Assembly (NCBI RefSeq): GCF_003052165.1
Contig: NZ_CP024869.1
Location: forward strand, 2,390,001-2,454,000
Length of the DNA stretch: 64,000 nucleotides
Direction: 5' to 3'
From: Dietzia sp. JS16-p6b
GTDB lineage: Bacteria; Actinomycetota; Actinomycetes; Mycobacteriales; Mycobacteriaceae
Shown here: one piece after another, positions 42,718 to 52,413 of the stretch
How the letters are laid out: the number at the start of each line of letters is the position of its first letter
Position numbering within the stretch: the stretch's first letter is position 1
Program-made: the position numbers and the translations under genes
Notes under the pieces: generated by a model
Database searches by the model: none
What the model was told of the DNA's origin: nothing
The model's input: only the letters and a program-made list of their open reading frames with translations

Positions 42718-43362
42718 ATGGCCAAGGAAATCAACAACCTCAAGACCTCCATCCGCACCGAGTTCGGCAAGGGTTCGGCCCGCCGCGCCCGCCGCGCGGG
42801 CCAGGTCCCCGCGGTGCTCTACGGTCACCACACCGAGCCGCGTCACCTTCTCCTCGACACGCTCGAGTTCGCCGCGGTCCTCCGTGCCCACGGCACCAAC
42901 TCTCTGCTCACCCTCGACATCGAGGGCGAGGAGCAGCTCGCGCTGCCCAAGCAGATCGACGTGCACCCGCTGACCCGCATCATCGAGCACACCGACCTCC
43001 TCGTCGTGCGCAAGGGCGAGAAGGTGACCGTCGAGATCCCCGTCGCCCTCACGGGAGACGCGGCGCCCGGCACCCTCGTCACGCAGGACGCCGACGTCAT
43101 CGAGGTGGAGGTCGACGCCACCGAGATCCCCGAGGGCTTCGAGATCTCGGTCGAGGACGCCGAGGCCGGGACCCAGATCACCGCCTCGGAGATCACTCTG
43201 CCCTCCGGAGCCACCCTCGTCTCCGACCCCGAGCTGCTGATCGTCAACATCATCGAGGCGCCCTCCGAGTCCGATCTCGAGGCCGAGGAGGAAGAGGCGC
43301 CCGAGGGTGAGGCCGCCGAGGACGCCGCCCAGGAGGCCGAGCAGGCGGGCGCGGAGTCCTGA
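42718..43362 (+). CDS. rplY: 50S ribosomal protein L25 / general stress protein Ctc
   Basis: A 214-residue L25 of the long (TL5/Ctc) type: an N-terminal 5S-rRNA-binding beta barrel (about 8-95; [21 protein letters not shown]) and a C-terminal TL5 domain (about 100-190), ending in a very acidic tail rich in Glu and Ala. The ATG begins at MAKEINNL. It follows the ArsC-like gene by 219 bp with its own probable promoter region, and converges on the LysE-type gene, with a strong hairpin between them. Confidence 0.95.
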   Translation: MAKEINNLKTSIRTEFGKGSARRARRAGQVPAVLYGHHTEPRHLLLDTLEFAAVLRAHGTNSLLTLDIEGEEQLALPKQIDVHPLTRIIEHTDLLVVRKGEKVTVEIPVALTGDAAPGTLVTQDADVIEVEVDATEIPEGFEISVEDAEAGTQITASEITLPSGATLVSDPELLIVNIIEAPSESDLEAEEEEAPEGEAAEDAAQEAEQAGAES

Positions 43363-43400
43363 CCTCCCGCGGCGAGGCCTGACCTCCCGCGACCCGGCAC

Positions 43401-43436
43401 CGGGCCCGGTTCGACCACCGCGTCGGACCGGGCCCG
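43401..43436. terminator. bidirectional terminator hairpin between rplY and lysE
   Basis: A 10-bp stem (CGGGCCCGGT with ACCGGGCCCG), one unpaired pair, then a second 4-bp stem (CGAC with GTCG) around a 6-nt loop. It lies between two convergent genes. There is no T-tract on either side, which is common in actinobacteria. Confidence 0.65.
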
Positions 43437-43504
43437 AGGTCATTCGCCCGGGCTCCCGCTCCCCACGGAGCTCCGCGCCCGGCTGTACTCCCCGGCCCCG
43501 GTCG

Positions 43505-44122
43505 CTACCCGCGGATCAGGCCGACGGCCAGCGCGACCATCATCACGGCGATCCCGGCGTCCAGCACCCGCCACGCACCGGGGTTCGCGAAGACCCCCCG
43601 TAGGGCCCTGCCACCGAAGCCGATCACCACGAACCACACCGTGCCCGCGAGGAACGCGCCGGCCGCGAACACCCAGCGAAGGTCCCCGGCCTGTTGATTG
43701 GCCAGGGTCCCCAGGAAGACCACGCTGTCGAGGTAGGCGTGAGGGTTGAGCCAGGTGAACGCCGCACACGCCGCGACCGCGCCCAGGGTCGAGGGGACGC
43801 GCGAGTCCCCGTCCACCTGCAGCCCGCTGCCGGGCCGGAGGGCCCGGGACGCGGCAACGGCGCCGTAGGCCAGCAGGAAGACGACCCCGAACCACGTCAT
43901 CACGGTGAGGGCGGCGGGCGCGGACTCGACCAGCGCCCCGACCCCCGCCACACCGAGCAGGAGCAGGGCGGCCTCGGACACGACGCAGAACAGGACGATC
44001 GGGACCATCGCCACGTCTCCGCGAATCGAGCGTTGGAGAACGTAGGCGTTCTGGGCGCCGACGGCGGCGATGAGCCCGAGGCCCATACCGGCGCCCATCA
44101 GGAGGGTGGAGGTGGTGGTCAC
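43505..44122 (-). CDS. LysE/ArgO-family basic amino-acid exporter
   Basis: A 205-residue membrane protein with about six helices. The family motif GLGLIAAVGAQNAYVLQ (residues 14-30) and AFTWLNPHAYLDSVVFLG are nearly invariant in LysE/ArgO exporters of lysine and arginine. It diverges from a LysG/ArgP-type regulator gene 67 bp away, which normally activates it when basic amino acids accumulate. lysE or argO cannot be told apart from sequence alone. Confidence 0.92.
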   Translation of the reverse strand: MTTTSTLLMGAGMGLGLIAAVGAQNAYVLQRSIRGDVAMVPIVLFCVVSEAALLLLGVAGVGALVESAPAALTVMTWFGVVFLLAYGAVAASRALRPGSGLQVDGDSRVPSTLGAVAACAAFTWLNPHAYLDSVVFLGTLANQQAGDLRWVFAAGAFLAGTVWFVVIGFGGRALRGVFANPGAWRVLDAGIAVMMVALAVGLIRG

Positions 44123-44189
44123 GCACTCACGCTAGATCCGCGCGGTCTGCAGTGCTACTACAGTTCTTCAGCTAGCATTAGCCAGACTT

Positions 44190-45086
44190 ATGCACGCACT
44201 GCATCTGGATCACCTGCGTACCCTCGTGGCCGTCGTCGACCTCGGCTCCTTCGACGCGGCCGCCGCCCATCTCCACGTCACCCAGTCGGCGGTGTCTCAG
44301 CGCATCCGGTCGCTGGAGGACTCCGCCGGCCGCATCCTGGTCCGCAGGGACCGTCCCGTCACGGCGACCGATGCCGGCGAGACGGTGCTCAGGACCGCAC
44401 GTCAGATGCTCCACCTGGAGGAGTCCCTGTCCCGCGAGTTCGACGGAGCGGAGACCCCGTCGGAGCACGTGGTCCTGGCGGTGGCGTGTAATTCCGACTC
44501 GCTCGCCACCTGGTTCCTCGACGCCATGACCGAGGTCCACGGCTCGGGCCAGGTGGTCTTCGACCTCCGCCGCGAGGACGAGTCATTGTCCTCCCAGCTC
44601 CTCCGTCGCGGCGAAGTGATGGCGGCGGTGACCAGCGAGTCCCGGGCCGTCCAGGGATGTCGGTCACTCCCCCTGGGGTCGATGCGATACCTCGCGTGCG
44701 CCAGTCCCGGATTCGTGGCCCGGCACCTGCGCGACGGTTCGCCCACGACCGCGCTGGGCCGGGCCCCCATCGTCGACTTCGATCGCAGCGACGCCCACCA
44801 GGAACTCCACTACCGTCGGCTCGCGCGACGCGAACCGACCGGCCCCCGCCACTTCGTCCCCAGCTCGCACGACCACGTCCGTGCCATCGCCGCCGGCTTG
44901 GGCTGGGGCCTGGTCCCCGAACAGTTGGCCACCCCGTGGCTGGTCTCCGGTGAGCTCACCGAGGTCTCTCCCGACCGCCCCCTCGACGTCCCGCTGTTCT
45001 GGCAACACTGGAGACTCCAGTCGCCCGGCCTCGACGCCCTGACCGCCGCGGTGCTCGAGATGGCCAGGGCAGAGTTGCGACCCTGA
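44190..45086 (+). CDS. LysR-family regulator, LysG/ArgP type
   Basis: A 298-residue LysR-type regulator. The winged HTH (about 4-62; HLDHLRTLVAVVDLGSFDAAAAHLHVTQSAVSQRIRSLE) is of the ArgP/LysG kind, followed by the effector domain with HVVLAVACNSDSLATWFL and VPSSHDHVRAIAAGLGWGLVPE. It should sense lysine/arginine and activate the divergent exporter gene. Partial dyads around CTGCAG...CTACAG in the 67-bp spacer could be its site. Confidence 0.91.
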   Translation: MHALHLDHLRTLVAVVDLGSFDAAAAHLHVTQSAVSQRIRSLEDSAGRILVRRDRPVTATDAGETVLRTARQMLHLEESLSREFDGAETPSEHVVLAVACNSDSLATWFLDAMTEVHGSGQVVFDLRREDESLSSQLLRRGEVMAAVTSESRAVQGCRSLPLGSMRYLACASPGFVARHLRDGSPTTALGRAPIVDFDRSDAHQELHYRRLARREPTGPRHFVPSSHDHVRAIAAGLGWGLVPEQLATPWLVSGELTEVSPDRPLDVPLFWQHWRLQSPGLDALTAAVLEMARAELRP

Positions 45087-45170
45087 CGAGGTGAGCGGGC
45101 CGGGGCGGGAGGGCCGGGGTGGGAGGGCCGGGGTGGGCCGCCGACCGACCCGGTCTGGGACCATGAGACC

Positions 45171-45770
45171 GTGAGTACCGCTGACACCCCCGGGCCCCGA
45201 CTCGTGGTGGGCCTGGCCAACCCCGGTCCCGACTACGAGGGGACCCGCCACAACATCGGCTGGGACGTGCTGCTCGAGCTGGCCTCCCGCGCCCTGCCCA
45301 TGCCGGCGAGTTTCTCCACACACAAGCGGACCAACTGCGAGGTGGCCCAGACGCGGGTCGCCGACCAGGCCGTGATCCTGGCCCGGCCGCGCAGCTACAT
45401 GAACCTGTCCGGGGGGCCCGTCGCCGCGGTGGCCAAGTACTTCTCCGTCGCGCCCACCGACGTGATCGTGGTGCACGACGAGATCGACATCGACTTCGGA
45501 CAGGTCCGTCTCAAGCGCGGCGGGGGCGAGGGCGGGCACAACGGGCTCCGCTCGGTCACCGCGGCCCTGGGCACCAGGGACTACATCAGGGTCCGCGCGG
45601 GGGTCGGCCGGCCACCGGGGCGAATGGCCGTGGCGGACTACGTGCTCAAGCGCTTCTCCAAGCTCGAGCAGCCCGACGTGCCGTTCCTGGTACAGGACGC
45701 CGCCGACGCGGTCGAGCTCCTGCTCACCCACGGACTGGAGACCGCCCAGAACCAGGTCCACTCCGCGTGA
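45171..45770 (+). CDS. pth: peptidyl-tRNA hydrolase
   Basis: A 199-residue hydrolase that recycles tRNA from peptidyl-tRNA dropped by ribosomes. The motifs are GLANPGPDYEGTRHNIGWDVL (catalytic His24 region), RPRSYMNLSGGPV, VVHDEIDIDFG and KRGGGEGGHNGLRSV. The GTG start at 45171 lies behind a GC-rich stretch with a 15-bp GGGAGGGCCGGGGTG repeat. In M. tuberculosis pth is also next to rplY; here the lysE/lysG pair intervenes. Confidence 0.96.
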   Translation: MSTADTPGPRLVVGLANPGPDYEGTRHNIGWDVLLELASRALPMPASFSTHKRTNCEVAQTRVADQAVILARPRSYMNLSGGPVAAVAKYFSVAPTDVIVVHDEIDIDFGQVRLKRGGGEGGHNGLRSVTAALGTRDYIRVRAGVGRPPGRMAVADYVLKRFSKLEQPDVPFLVQDAADAVELLLTHGLETAQNQVHSA

Positions 45771-46136
45771 GCCGCCCCCGGCGGTTCCGACGCGACGCCG
45801 TTCTGGGCTCCGGGGCCGACTCTTCGACCGCGCGAGCCGCGCACTGTTCACCTGGGACATGCATCGCCGCGCCGGCCTCGTCGTCGTCTCCGACGGTCCC
45901 TCGCGCTTCCCGGCCACCCCGAGACAGGCCGGGAGTCGTTCCTGGTCGAGCGCGACCCGTCCACCGACGTCGTACGCCTGCGGATCGAGGCCGAATCCGC
46001 CCACGCCACCCTGCTCGCGAAGTGGGTCGCGCCGGTCGCCCGCTACGAGCAGAACCGGCTCACCCGCCGCTACCTCGCCGCGCTCGTGGAGCACCCCGGC
46101 GCACCGAGCCCCGGGAGCGATCACCGACCCGCGTGA
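45771..46136 (+). pseudogene. DUF1990 family remnant with two frameshifts
   Basis: Three frames read in succession give pieces of a DUF1990 protein: RRDAVLGSGAD (to about 45820), then FDRASRALFTWDMHRRAGLVV (about 45823-45909), then GHPETGRESFLVERD through WVAPVARYEQNRLTRRYLAAL (45912-46136, stop TGA). Each junction looks like loss of one base (near 45821, and in a C run near 45910). The N-terminal third and a middle segment of about 40 residues of the usual family domain (170 or so residues, from memory) are also missing, so this is a decayed gene rather than only a sequencing error. It directly follows the pth stop. Confidence 0.65.
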
Positions 46137-46257
46137 CCACTGTTTTCGCGCGCGCCCGCCGACCCCGGCGGCGCACCCGCGGATTGGGTGCTCGACCGCG
46201 CACGGACGTACCCTGGGATGACGACGGCGAGGGCCGCCGGAGCACCGAGGAGGACGC
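46137..46257. promoter_or_regulatory. spacer before prfC
   Basis: A 121-bp GC-rich gap after the DUF1990 remnant, with a GGAGGA ribosome site just before the prfC GTG. It presumably contains the prfC promoter; no clear -10/-35 pair could be assigned. Confidence 0.4.
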
Positions 46258-47931
46258 GTGACCGAGACCGCCGAGCACACCGGGACCACCGGACGGTCGG
46301 CCGGTCCGGATGCGTCCGGCCACGTCGCGTCGGAGGTCGCCCGCCGCCGGACCTTCGCGGTGATCGCCCACCCGGACGCCGGCAAGTCCACCCTCACCGA
46401 GGCGCTGGCGCTGCACGCGCGCGTCATCACCGAGGCCGGTGCCGTCCACGGCAAATCCGGCCGTCGAGCCACCGTGTCGGACTGGATGGAGATGGAGAAG
46501 GCCCGCGGCATCTCCGTCAGCTCCACCGCGCTGCAGTTCACCTACAAGCCCTCCGGGTCTGCCGAGGACGACGAGCCCTACGTCATCAACCTCGTCGACA
46601 CCCCCGGCCACGCCGACTTCTCCGAGGACACCTACCGGGTGCTCACCGCCGTCGACGCGGCGGTGATGCTCATCGACGCCGCCAAGGGCCTCGAGCCACA
46701 GACGCTCAAACTGTTCCGCGTGTGCAAGCACAACGGCCTGCCCATCATCACGGTGATCAACAAGTGGGACCGTCCGGGGCAGGCGCCACTGGAGCTGCTG
46801 GACGAGATCACCGAGCAGATCGGCCTGGTGCCGACCCCGCTGTTCATGCCGGTCGGCATCGCCGGCGACTACCGGGGGTTGCTCCGCCGCGGCCCCGACG
46901 GTGCGCCCGAGGAGTACATCCACTTCACCCGCACCGCCGGTGGATCGACCATCGCCCCGGAGGAGCACTACGACCCGGACACCGCCGCCCAGCGGGAGGG
47001 CGAGGTGTGGGAGACGGCCGTCGAGGAGTCCGAACTGCTCTCCGCCATGGGGCAGGACCACGACCAGGAGCTCTACCTGGCCGGCGAGACGAGCCCGGTG
47101 ATCTTCGCCTCCGCGATGCTCAACTTCGGTGTACACCAGATCCTGGACGCGCTGGTCGAACTGGCCCCACCGCCGCACGCGTGGGAGACCGTGACGGGAG
47201 CACCCCGGGAGACCTCGGATCCGTTCTCCGCGGTCGTGTTCAAGGTTCAGGCCGGCATGGACGCCGCGCACCGCGACCGGCTCGCGTTCATGCGCGTGGT
47301 CTCCGGGGAGTTCGAGCGCGGGATGGTGGTCACCCACGCCCAGTCCTCCAAACCGTTCACCACCAAGTACGCCCTGACCGTGTTCGGCCGCGACCGCACG
47401 ACCGTCGAGACCGCCTACCCGGGCGACGTCGTGGGCCTTGTCAACGCCACCGCCCTCGCACCCGGCGACACCCTCTACACCGGTAAGAAGGTGCAGTTCC
47501 CGCCGATTCCCCAGTTCGCACCCGAGCACTTCGCCGTGGTGCGCGCGCAGTCGCTGGGCAAGTACAAGCAGTTCCGTAAGGCCATCGACCAGCTGGCCGC
47601 CGAGGGCGTGGTGCAGATCCTGCGCAACGACACGCGTGGGGATGCCAACCCCGTCATGGCGGCGGTCGGGCCGATGCAGTTCGAGGTCGTCACCGCCCGC
47701 ATGAAGGCCGAGTTCAACGTCGAGGTGGTCGTCGACCGCCTGCCGTACTCCATCGCCCGCCGCACCGACTCCGCCTCCGCCGACGAACTCGGCCGGCAGC
47801 GCGGGGTGGAGGTGTTCCAGCGCACCGACGGTGAACTCCTGGCTCTGTTCGGCGACAAGTGGCGCCTGCAGTACATCAGCAAGGAGATGGAGCACCTCAC
47901 CATAGAACCGCTGGTCGCGGACACCAACTGA
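46258..47931 (+). CDS. prfC: peptide chain release factor 3
   Basis: A 557-residue translational GTPase that removes RF1/RF2 after termination. G1 is AHPDAGKSTLTEAL (about residues 40-53), G2 lies in ARGISVSSTALQF, G3 is DTPGHADFSEDTYR, and G4 is NKWD; the C-terminal RF3 domain includes VVDRLPYSIARRT. The length is a little above the E. coli protein (529) because of an N-terminal extension of about 30 residues. The GTG follows GGAGGA. Confidence 0.95.
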   Translation: MTETAEHTGTTGRSAGPDASGHVASEVARRRTFAVIAHPDAGKSTLTEALALHARVITEAGAVHGKSGRRATVSDWMEMEKARGISVSSTALQFTYKPSGSAEDDEPYVINLVDTPGHADFSEDTYRVLTAVDAAVMLIDAAKGLEPQTLKLFRVCKHNGLPIITVINKWDRPGQAPLELLDEITEQIGLVPTPLFMPVGIAGDYRGLLRRGPDGAPEEYIHFTRTAGGSTIAPEEHYDPDTAAQREGEVWETAVEESELLSAMGQDHDQELYLAGETSPVIFASAMLNFGVHQILDALVELAPPPHAWETVTGAPRETSDPFSAVVFKVQAGMDAAHRDRLAFMRVVSGEFERGMVVTHAQSSKPFTTKYALTVFGRDRTTVETAYPGDVVGLVNATALAPGDTLYTGKKVQFPPIPQFAPEHFAVVRAQSLGKYKQFRKAIDQLAAEGVVQILRNDTRGDANPVMAAVGPMQFEVVTARMKAEFNVEVVVDRLPYSIARRTDSASADELGRQRGVEVFQRTDGELLALFGDKWRLQYISKEMEHLTIEPLVADTN

Positions 47932-48092
47932 CGCTCCCGCCACACACGCCCCAGCGGTGCGAACCCAACTCTGAACAGCTGTCCAGAAATCTCCGGGAAC
48001 GGGCCGTGCCACGGCCGAACCTTGGTTAATCTCCCTTTCACACCGACGCCCCCGCCGACCCACGGCGGGCGCCGTCTGAGAGGGGCACGTCC

Positions 48093-49718
48093 ATGGGAAA
48101 CGGCAGTTCGACCACGAGGTCCACGACCACCGGCAGATGGGCGCGCTCGGCGCTGGCTCTGCTCTCGGCTGTCGCGGTGACCGTCCCGCTGACGGCCGCG
48201 CCCGCGGCGTCCGCCACGCCGATCCGGGGCATGGTGGACGCCCACGCGCACATCGCCGCCTCCCAGGCGTTCGGCGGCGCCCTACGGTGCGGTGAGCCTT
48301 TCGCCCCCGGCGGGATGGCGCAGGCCCTGGCCGACTGCCCCACGCACTCGGACTTCGGACACTTCTCGCTGCTCGAGTCGGTCCTCGGCGGCACCGCGGT
48401 TCCGGGCGGCACCCAGGGCTACCCCACGTTCGCGCAGTGGCCGGCCTCCAACTCGCAGTTGCACGAGCAGGCCTATTACACCGGTATCGAGCGCGCGTGG
48501 CGGGGCGGCCTCCGGGTGCTCAACAACTACCTGGTCGCCAACCGGGTGCTGTGCGAGATGCTCATCGGTTCGCCGTACTCGTGTGACGAGATGGATCAGC
48601 TGCGTCGTCAGGTCGACTACATGAACCGGATGGAGGCCCACATCGACGCCGAGCACGGCGGCCCCGGCCGGGGCTGGTTCCGGATCGCACGGTCTCCCGA
48701 GGAGGTCCGGTCGATCGCCGCGCAGGGCAAGCTCGCGGTGACGGTGGGCGTCGAGGCGTCCGAGCCGTTCGGCTGCCGGATGGTCGACGACGTGCCGCTG
48801 TGTTCGGCCGAGGACATCGACCGCGGCCTCGACGAATTCGCCTCGTGGGGCGTGTCCACCGTGTTCCCGGTCCACAAGTTCGACAACGCCCTCGGCGGCG
48901 CCCGCATGGACGAGGACCTGGCGGGCCTGGCGGTGAACGTGGGCAACAAGATCGGTACCCAGCGGTTCTGGGAGACCGAGCCGTGCACCGGCCCCGACGC
49001 GGACCACGACCAGCCGATCGCGAGCACCCCGGTCGCTGACGGGCTGGCGGCGGTGACCGGGGGCGCCCCCGCGGGAGCGGCATTGCCCGTGTATCCCGAG
49101 ACGCCACTGTGCAACGTCCGCGGACTGACCCCGCTCGGCGAGCACGCCGTGCGGGGGATGATGGCGCGCGGCATGGTGATCAACATCGACCACATGAGCG
49201 TCAAGACGGCCACGCGGACGCTCGACATCGCCGCGGAGTCGGGGTACACGGGGCTCATCTCCGACCACACCTGGGCCACGCAGGGCATCACGCGCCGCAT
49301 GCACGAACAAGGCGGGTTCGTGGCCGCGTTCGCATGGCCCGCCGATGCGACCGAGACCTTCGACACCGGCTTCCTCGAGGCCTGGCGCGCCAACACCGCC
49401 GGCACGACCCGCCCCTGGGCCGGGTATGGCTACGGCTCGGACGTCAACGGCCTGGCGCACCTCGCGGACGCGCGCCCCAGCGCGGCCACCGATCCCCTGG
49501 TCTACCCGTTCACCGCGCTCAGCGGCGAGGTGATGGACCGGTGGCGGTTCGGTGACCGTGTCTACGACCTCAACGTCGACGGTGTGGCCCAGTACGGGCT
49601 CTACGCGGACTGGGCGGCCGACCTGCTGCACCGGGCCGGGCCCGACCGGCCCGAACTGGAGCGTCAGCTCATGGGCGGCGCCGAGGCGTGGACGGCCAAC
49701 TGGGAACGCGTGCGGTGA
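48093..49718 (+). CDS. secreted amidohydrolase-fold protein, M19 dipeptidase-like
   Basis: A 541-residue exported enzyme. A Sec-type signal peptide (residues about 1-42; ARSALALLSAVAVTVPLTAAPAASA) is followed by a metal-dependent hydrolase domain with MVDAHAHI (metal ligands), NIDHMSVKTATRTLDIA, GLISDHTW and YGYGSDVNGLAH; the last recalls the GSDFDG motif of membrane dipeptidases (M19). Several Cys residues suggest disulfides outside the cell. The substrate is not predictable. The MFS gene start overlaps its stop, so they are co-expressed. Confidence 0.78.
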   Translation: MGNGSSTTRSTTTGRWARSALALLSAVAVTVPLTAAPAASATPIRGMVDAHAHIAASQAFGGALRCGEPFAPGGMAQALADCPTHSDFGHFSLLESVLGGTAVPGGTQGYPTFAQWPASNSQLHEQAYYTGIERAWRGGLRVLNNYLVANRVLCEMLIGSPYSCDEMDQLRRQVDYMNRMEAHIDAEHGGPGRGWFRIARSPEEVRSIAAQGKLAVTVGVEASEPFGCRMVDDVPLCSAEDIDRGLDEFASWGVSTVFPVHKFDNALGGARMDEDLAGLAVNVGNKIGTQRFWETEPCTGPDADHDQPIASTPVADGLAAVTGGAPAGAALPVYPETPLCNVRGLTPLGEHAVRGMMARGMVINIDHMSVKTATRTLDIAAESGYTGLISDHTWATQGITRRMHEQGGFVAAFAWPADATETFDTGFLEAWRANTAGTTRPWAGYGYGSDVNGLAHLADARPSAATDPLVYPFTALSGEVMDRWRFGDRVYDLNVDGVAQYGLYADWAADLLHRAGPDRPELERQLMGGAEAWTANWERVR

Positions 49719-50935
49719 CCCGACCGGCCGACCGCGTCGGTCCCCTGTGGATCCTGGCGCTCACCCTCGGCGTCGTGGCGGTCTTCGCCTCGTGGTTCGG
49801 CCCGCTCCAGATCCTCCTGCCCGTGCAGACCGACAGGATCGGTGGCCCGGACGGCCGCGAGGCGCTGCTCGGGCTGGTGGTGGGCACGGGGGCCGCCGTC
49901 GCCCTGGTGGCCAACCCGCTGTGGGGCCTGGTCTCCGACCGGTGCCGCGCGCGGCTCGGCACCCGGATGCCGGTGGTGTACGCGGGCACGGCGATCGGGG
50001 TGGCGGGCCAACTGCTGCTCCTGACCTCCGATTCCGGGCCGGCCACGGTCGCGGGCTGGGTGCTGGTGCAGCTGGGATTCAACGGACCGTTCGCGGTGCT
50101 GGCCGCCCTGATGGCCGATCGCGTCCCCGAGCAACAGCGGGGCGTGGTGGGGTCGTTGTTCGGAGTCGGGCAGATCGTCGGGGTGATCAGCGGCGTGGCG
50201 GTGGCGGAGTCCGTCGGCGGTGGCCCGGCCGGGTACCTGGTGCTCGCGGTGCTCACGCCCGCGCTGCTCTCGGCGATCGTGCTGGCGGGGCGCGCGGCAC
50301 CGGTCGTCTCACCCCGTTCCGCGGGAGCGGACATCGACCCGCGACCCCGGATCGCGCTCGCCGACTTCCGTCCGACCCGGCAGTACTGCTGGGCGTGGGC
50401 GCTCCGGTTCCTCATGAACCTCACCAACGCGATACTGCTGATCTACCTGTTCTTCTTCCTCGACACCGTGGTCGGGGTGGCCGACCCCGGGAACGCGGTC
50501 CTCATGATCACCGTCGTCACCCTCGTCCTCTCCGCGGTGTGCGCGGCGGCGGCGGGGACGTTCTCCGACCGGCTCCGCCGCCGCCGCGAGTTCGCCGCCG
50601 CCGGGGCACTGATCACCGCCGGCGGGTTGACCGGCCTCGCGGCGTCCACCACCATGCCCGCCGTGCTGGCCGCCGCGGGCATGCTCGGCGTGGGCTGGGG
50701 GTTGTTCATCGCGGTCGACATGGCGATCATCACCGGGTCGCTGGCCACCTCCGGCACCGCGGGCACCCTCCTGGGCATGGCCAACATCGCGACCTCACTG
50801 CCGCAGGTGGTCGCACCCGCGATCGCGGTACCCCTCGTGACCTCCGCCGCCGGGTACCCCGCCCTCTACGGGGCCGGCGCGGGCATCGCCGTCGCCGCCG
50901 CCCTGTGCACCCTGCGACTCCGCGGCGTCCGATAG
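49715..50935 (+). CDS. MFS transporter
   Basis: A 406-residue major facilitator with about 12 membrane helices. The first half has a loop motif GLVSDRCRARLGTRMPVVY after helix 2 (the MFS A-motif, G-x3-D-R-x2-R-x-G-R-R type), and the second half has [13 protein letters not shown]. The GTG start at 49715 overlaps the preceding stop. It lies between a secreted hydrolase and a beta-glucosidase, so uptake of a glycoside or oligosaccharide is plausible. Confidence 0.88.
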   Translation: MTRPADRVGPLWILALTLGVVAVFASWFGPLQILLPVQTDRIGGPDGREALLGLVVGTGAAVALVANPLWGLVSDRCRARLGTRMPVVYAGTAIGVAGQLLLLTSDSGPATVAGWVLVQLGFNGPFAVLAALMADRVPEQQRGVVGSLFGVGQIVGVISGVAVAESVGGGPAGYLVLAVLTPALLSAIVLAGRAAPVVSPRSAGADIDPRPRIALADFRPTRQYCWAWALRFLMNLTNAILLIYLFFFLDTVVGVADPGNAVLMITVVTLVLSAVCAAAAGTFSDRLRRRREFAAAGALITAGGLTGLAASTTMPAVLAAAGMLGVGWGLFIAVDMAIITGSLATSGTAGTLLGMANIATSLPQVVAPAIAVPLVTSAAGYPALYGAGAGIAVAAALCTLRLRGVR

Positions 50936-50958
50936 ACCCACGAGAAAGGACACCTTCC

Positions 50959-52404
50959 TTGCCGACCCGAGACCCGATCCTGCCCCCCGGTTTCCGCCTG
51001 GGCACCGCCACCGCGGCCGCCCAGATCGAGGGCGGGGCCGACGCCGACGGGCGTGGCCCGAGCATCTGGGACACCTTCGCCGCCGAACCCGGCCGCATCC
51101 GCGGCGGCGACACCCCGGCCGTGGCGTGCGACCACTACCACCGCCACGCCGAGGACGTCCGCGACCTGGCCGACCTCGGGGTCGACGACTACCGGTTCTC
51201 GATCTCCTGGTCCCGGGTCCTGCCCACCGGACGCGGGCGGGTCAACGGACCCGGCCTGGACTTCTACTCGCGGCTCGTCGACGATCTCCTGGCGGCCGGC
51301 ATCCGCCCCGTGCCCACCCTCTACCACTGGGACCTGCCGCAGACCCTGCAGGACGAGGGCGGGTGGTTGCGCCGGGACACCTCCCGGGAACTGGCCGACT
51401 ACGCCGCGGTGGTGGTCGACGCCCTCGGCGACCGCGTCACCCGCTGGCACACGCTCAACGAGATGAACGTCCACACCCTGTACGGTCACGGGCTCACCGA
51501 TCACGCGCCGGCCCTCGGAATGGGGCTGGACTGCCTGCCCGTGGCGCACAATCTGCTCCGCGCCCACGGCCTGGCGGTCGAGGCCATCCGGGCCTCCGGG
51601 ACCCGGCACGAGGTGGGGGTGGTCCAACAGCACTTCCCGGTCCTCGCCGCGACCGACTCCGCCGAGGACCTCGAGGCCGCCGAGATGTTCCGCATCCTCA
51701 CCAACTGGCTGTTCTCCGATCCCGTCCTGCGCGGTGAGTACCCGCAGGACTGGGTGGCCGAGCTCGTCATGAGCTCCGCGGGACTGACCCCCGACCAGCT
51801 CGAGCAGGACCTCGTCGTCATCGCCGGCCCCCTCGACCACTACGGGGTCAACTACTACGAACCCACGTTGATCGAGGCCCCGCGCCCCGACACCGACTAC
51901 TCCAGGGTGCTCGAGGTGGACTTCCCGCAGGACATGCCGTTCCGCCCGGTACGTATCGAGGGCGTCGAGCGGACCGATTTCGACTGGCCCGTCGTGCCGT
52001 CGGGCCTCACGGACATCCTCGTGGCGCTCCACGAGCGCTACCCGGGGCTGCCGCCGGTGACGGTGACCGAGAACGGGGCCTCGTTCCACGAGGGCCCCGG
52101 AGCGGACGGAGCGGTCCACGACGACCGGCGGATCGAGTATCTCCGCGCACACCTCGCGGCCGTGGCGGACGCCGTCGAGGCGGGCGTGAACGTGGACGGG
52201 TACTACGTGTGGTCGGCGATGGACAACTTCGAGTGGGCCGCCGGCTACGCCGAGCGCTTCGGCCTGGTCCACGTGGACCACGGCACCCTCACGCGGACCC
52301 GCAAGGACTCCTGGTACTGGTACCGCGACCTGATCGCCGCGCAGCGGGACCGAGTAGCGGGTGGTGGTCCGACACGACCCTCGGGAGAGGATCCGGCGGT
52401 CTAG
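50959..52404 (+). CDS. beta-glucosidase, glycoside hydrolase family 1
   Basis: A 481-residue GH1 enzyme for hydrolysis of beta-glucosides in the cytoplasm. It has the FRLGTATAAAQIEGG start, the acid/base Glu in HTLNEMNVH (about residue 161), and the nucleophile Glu in VTVTENGASFHE; YYVWSAMDNFEWAAGYAERFG closes the barrel. The TTG at 50959 is preferred because AAAGGA lies 9 nt upstream and homology begins at once. It follows the MFS gene by 23 bp, forming a transport-hydrolysis pair. Confidence 0.92.
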   Translation: MPTRDPILPPGFRLGTATAAAQIEGGADADGRGPSIWDTFAAEPGRIRGGDTPAVACDHYHRHAEDVRDLADLGVDDYRFSISWSRVLPTGRGRVNGPGLDFYSRLVDDLLAAGIRPVPTLYHWDLPQTLQDEGGWLRRDTSRELADYAAVVVDALGDRVTRWHTLNEMNVHTLYGHGLTDHAPALGMGLDCLPVAHNLLRAHGLAVEAIRASGTRHEVGVVQQHFPVLAATDSAEDLEAAEMFRILTNWLFSDPVLRGEYPQDWVAELVMSSAGLTPDQLEQDLVVIAGPLDHYGVNYYEPTLIEAPRPDTDYSRVLEVDFPQDMPFRPVRIEGVERTDFDWPVVPSGLTDILVALHERYPGLPPVTVTENGASFHEGPGADGAVHDDRRIEYLRAHLAAVADAVEAGVNVDGYYVWSAMDNFEWAAGYAERFGLVHVDHGTLTRTRKDSWYWYRDLIAAQRDRVAGGGPTRPSGEDPAV

Positions 52405-52413
52405 GCTGGGCGG

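Noticed and set aside
45767-46261. Plus-strand frame of 164 codons after pth taken as an intact gene
   Set aside because: Arg/Pro-rich out-of-frame translation; the real similarity (DUF1990) runs across three frames.
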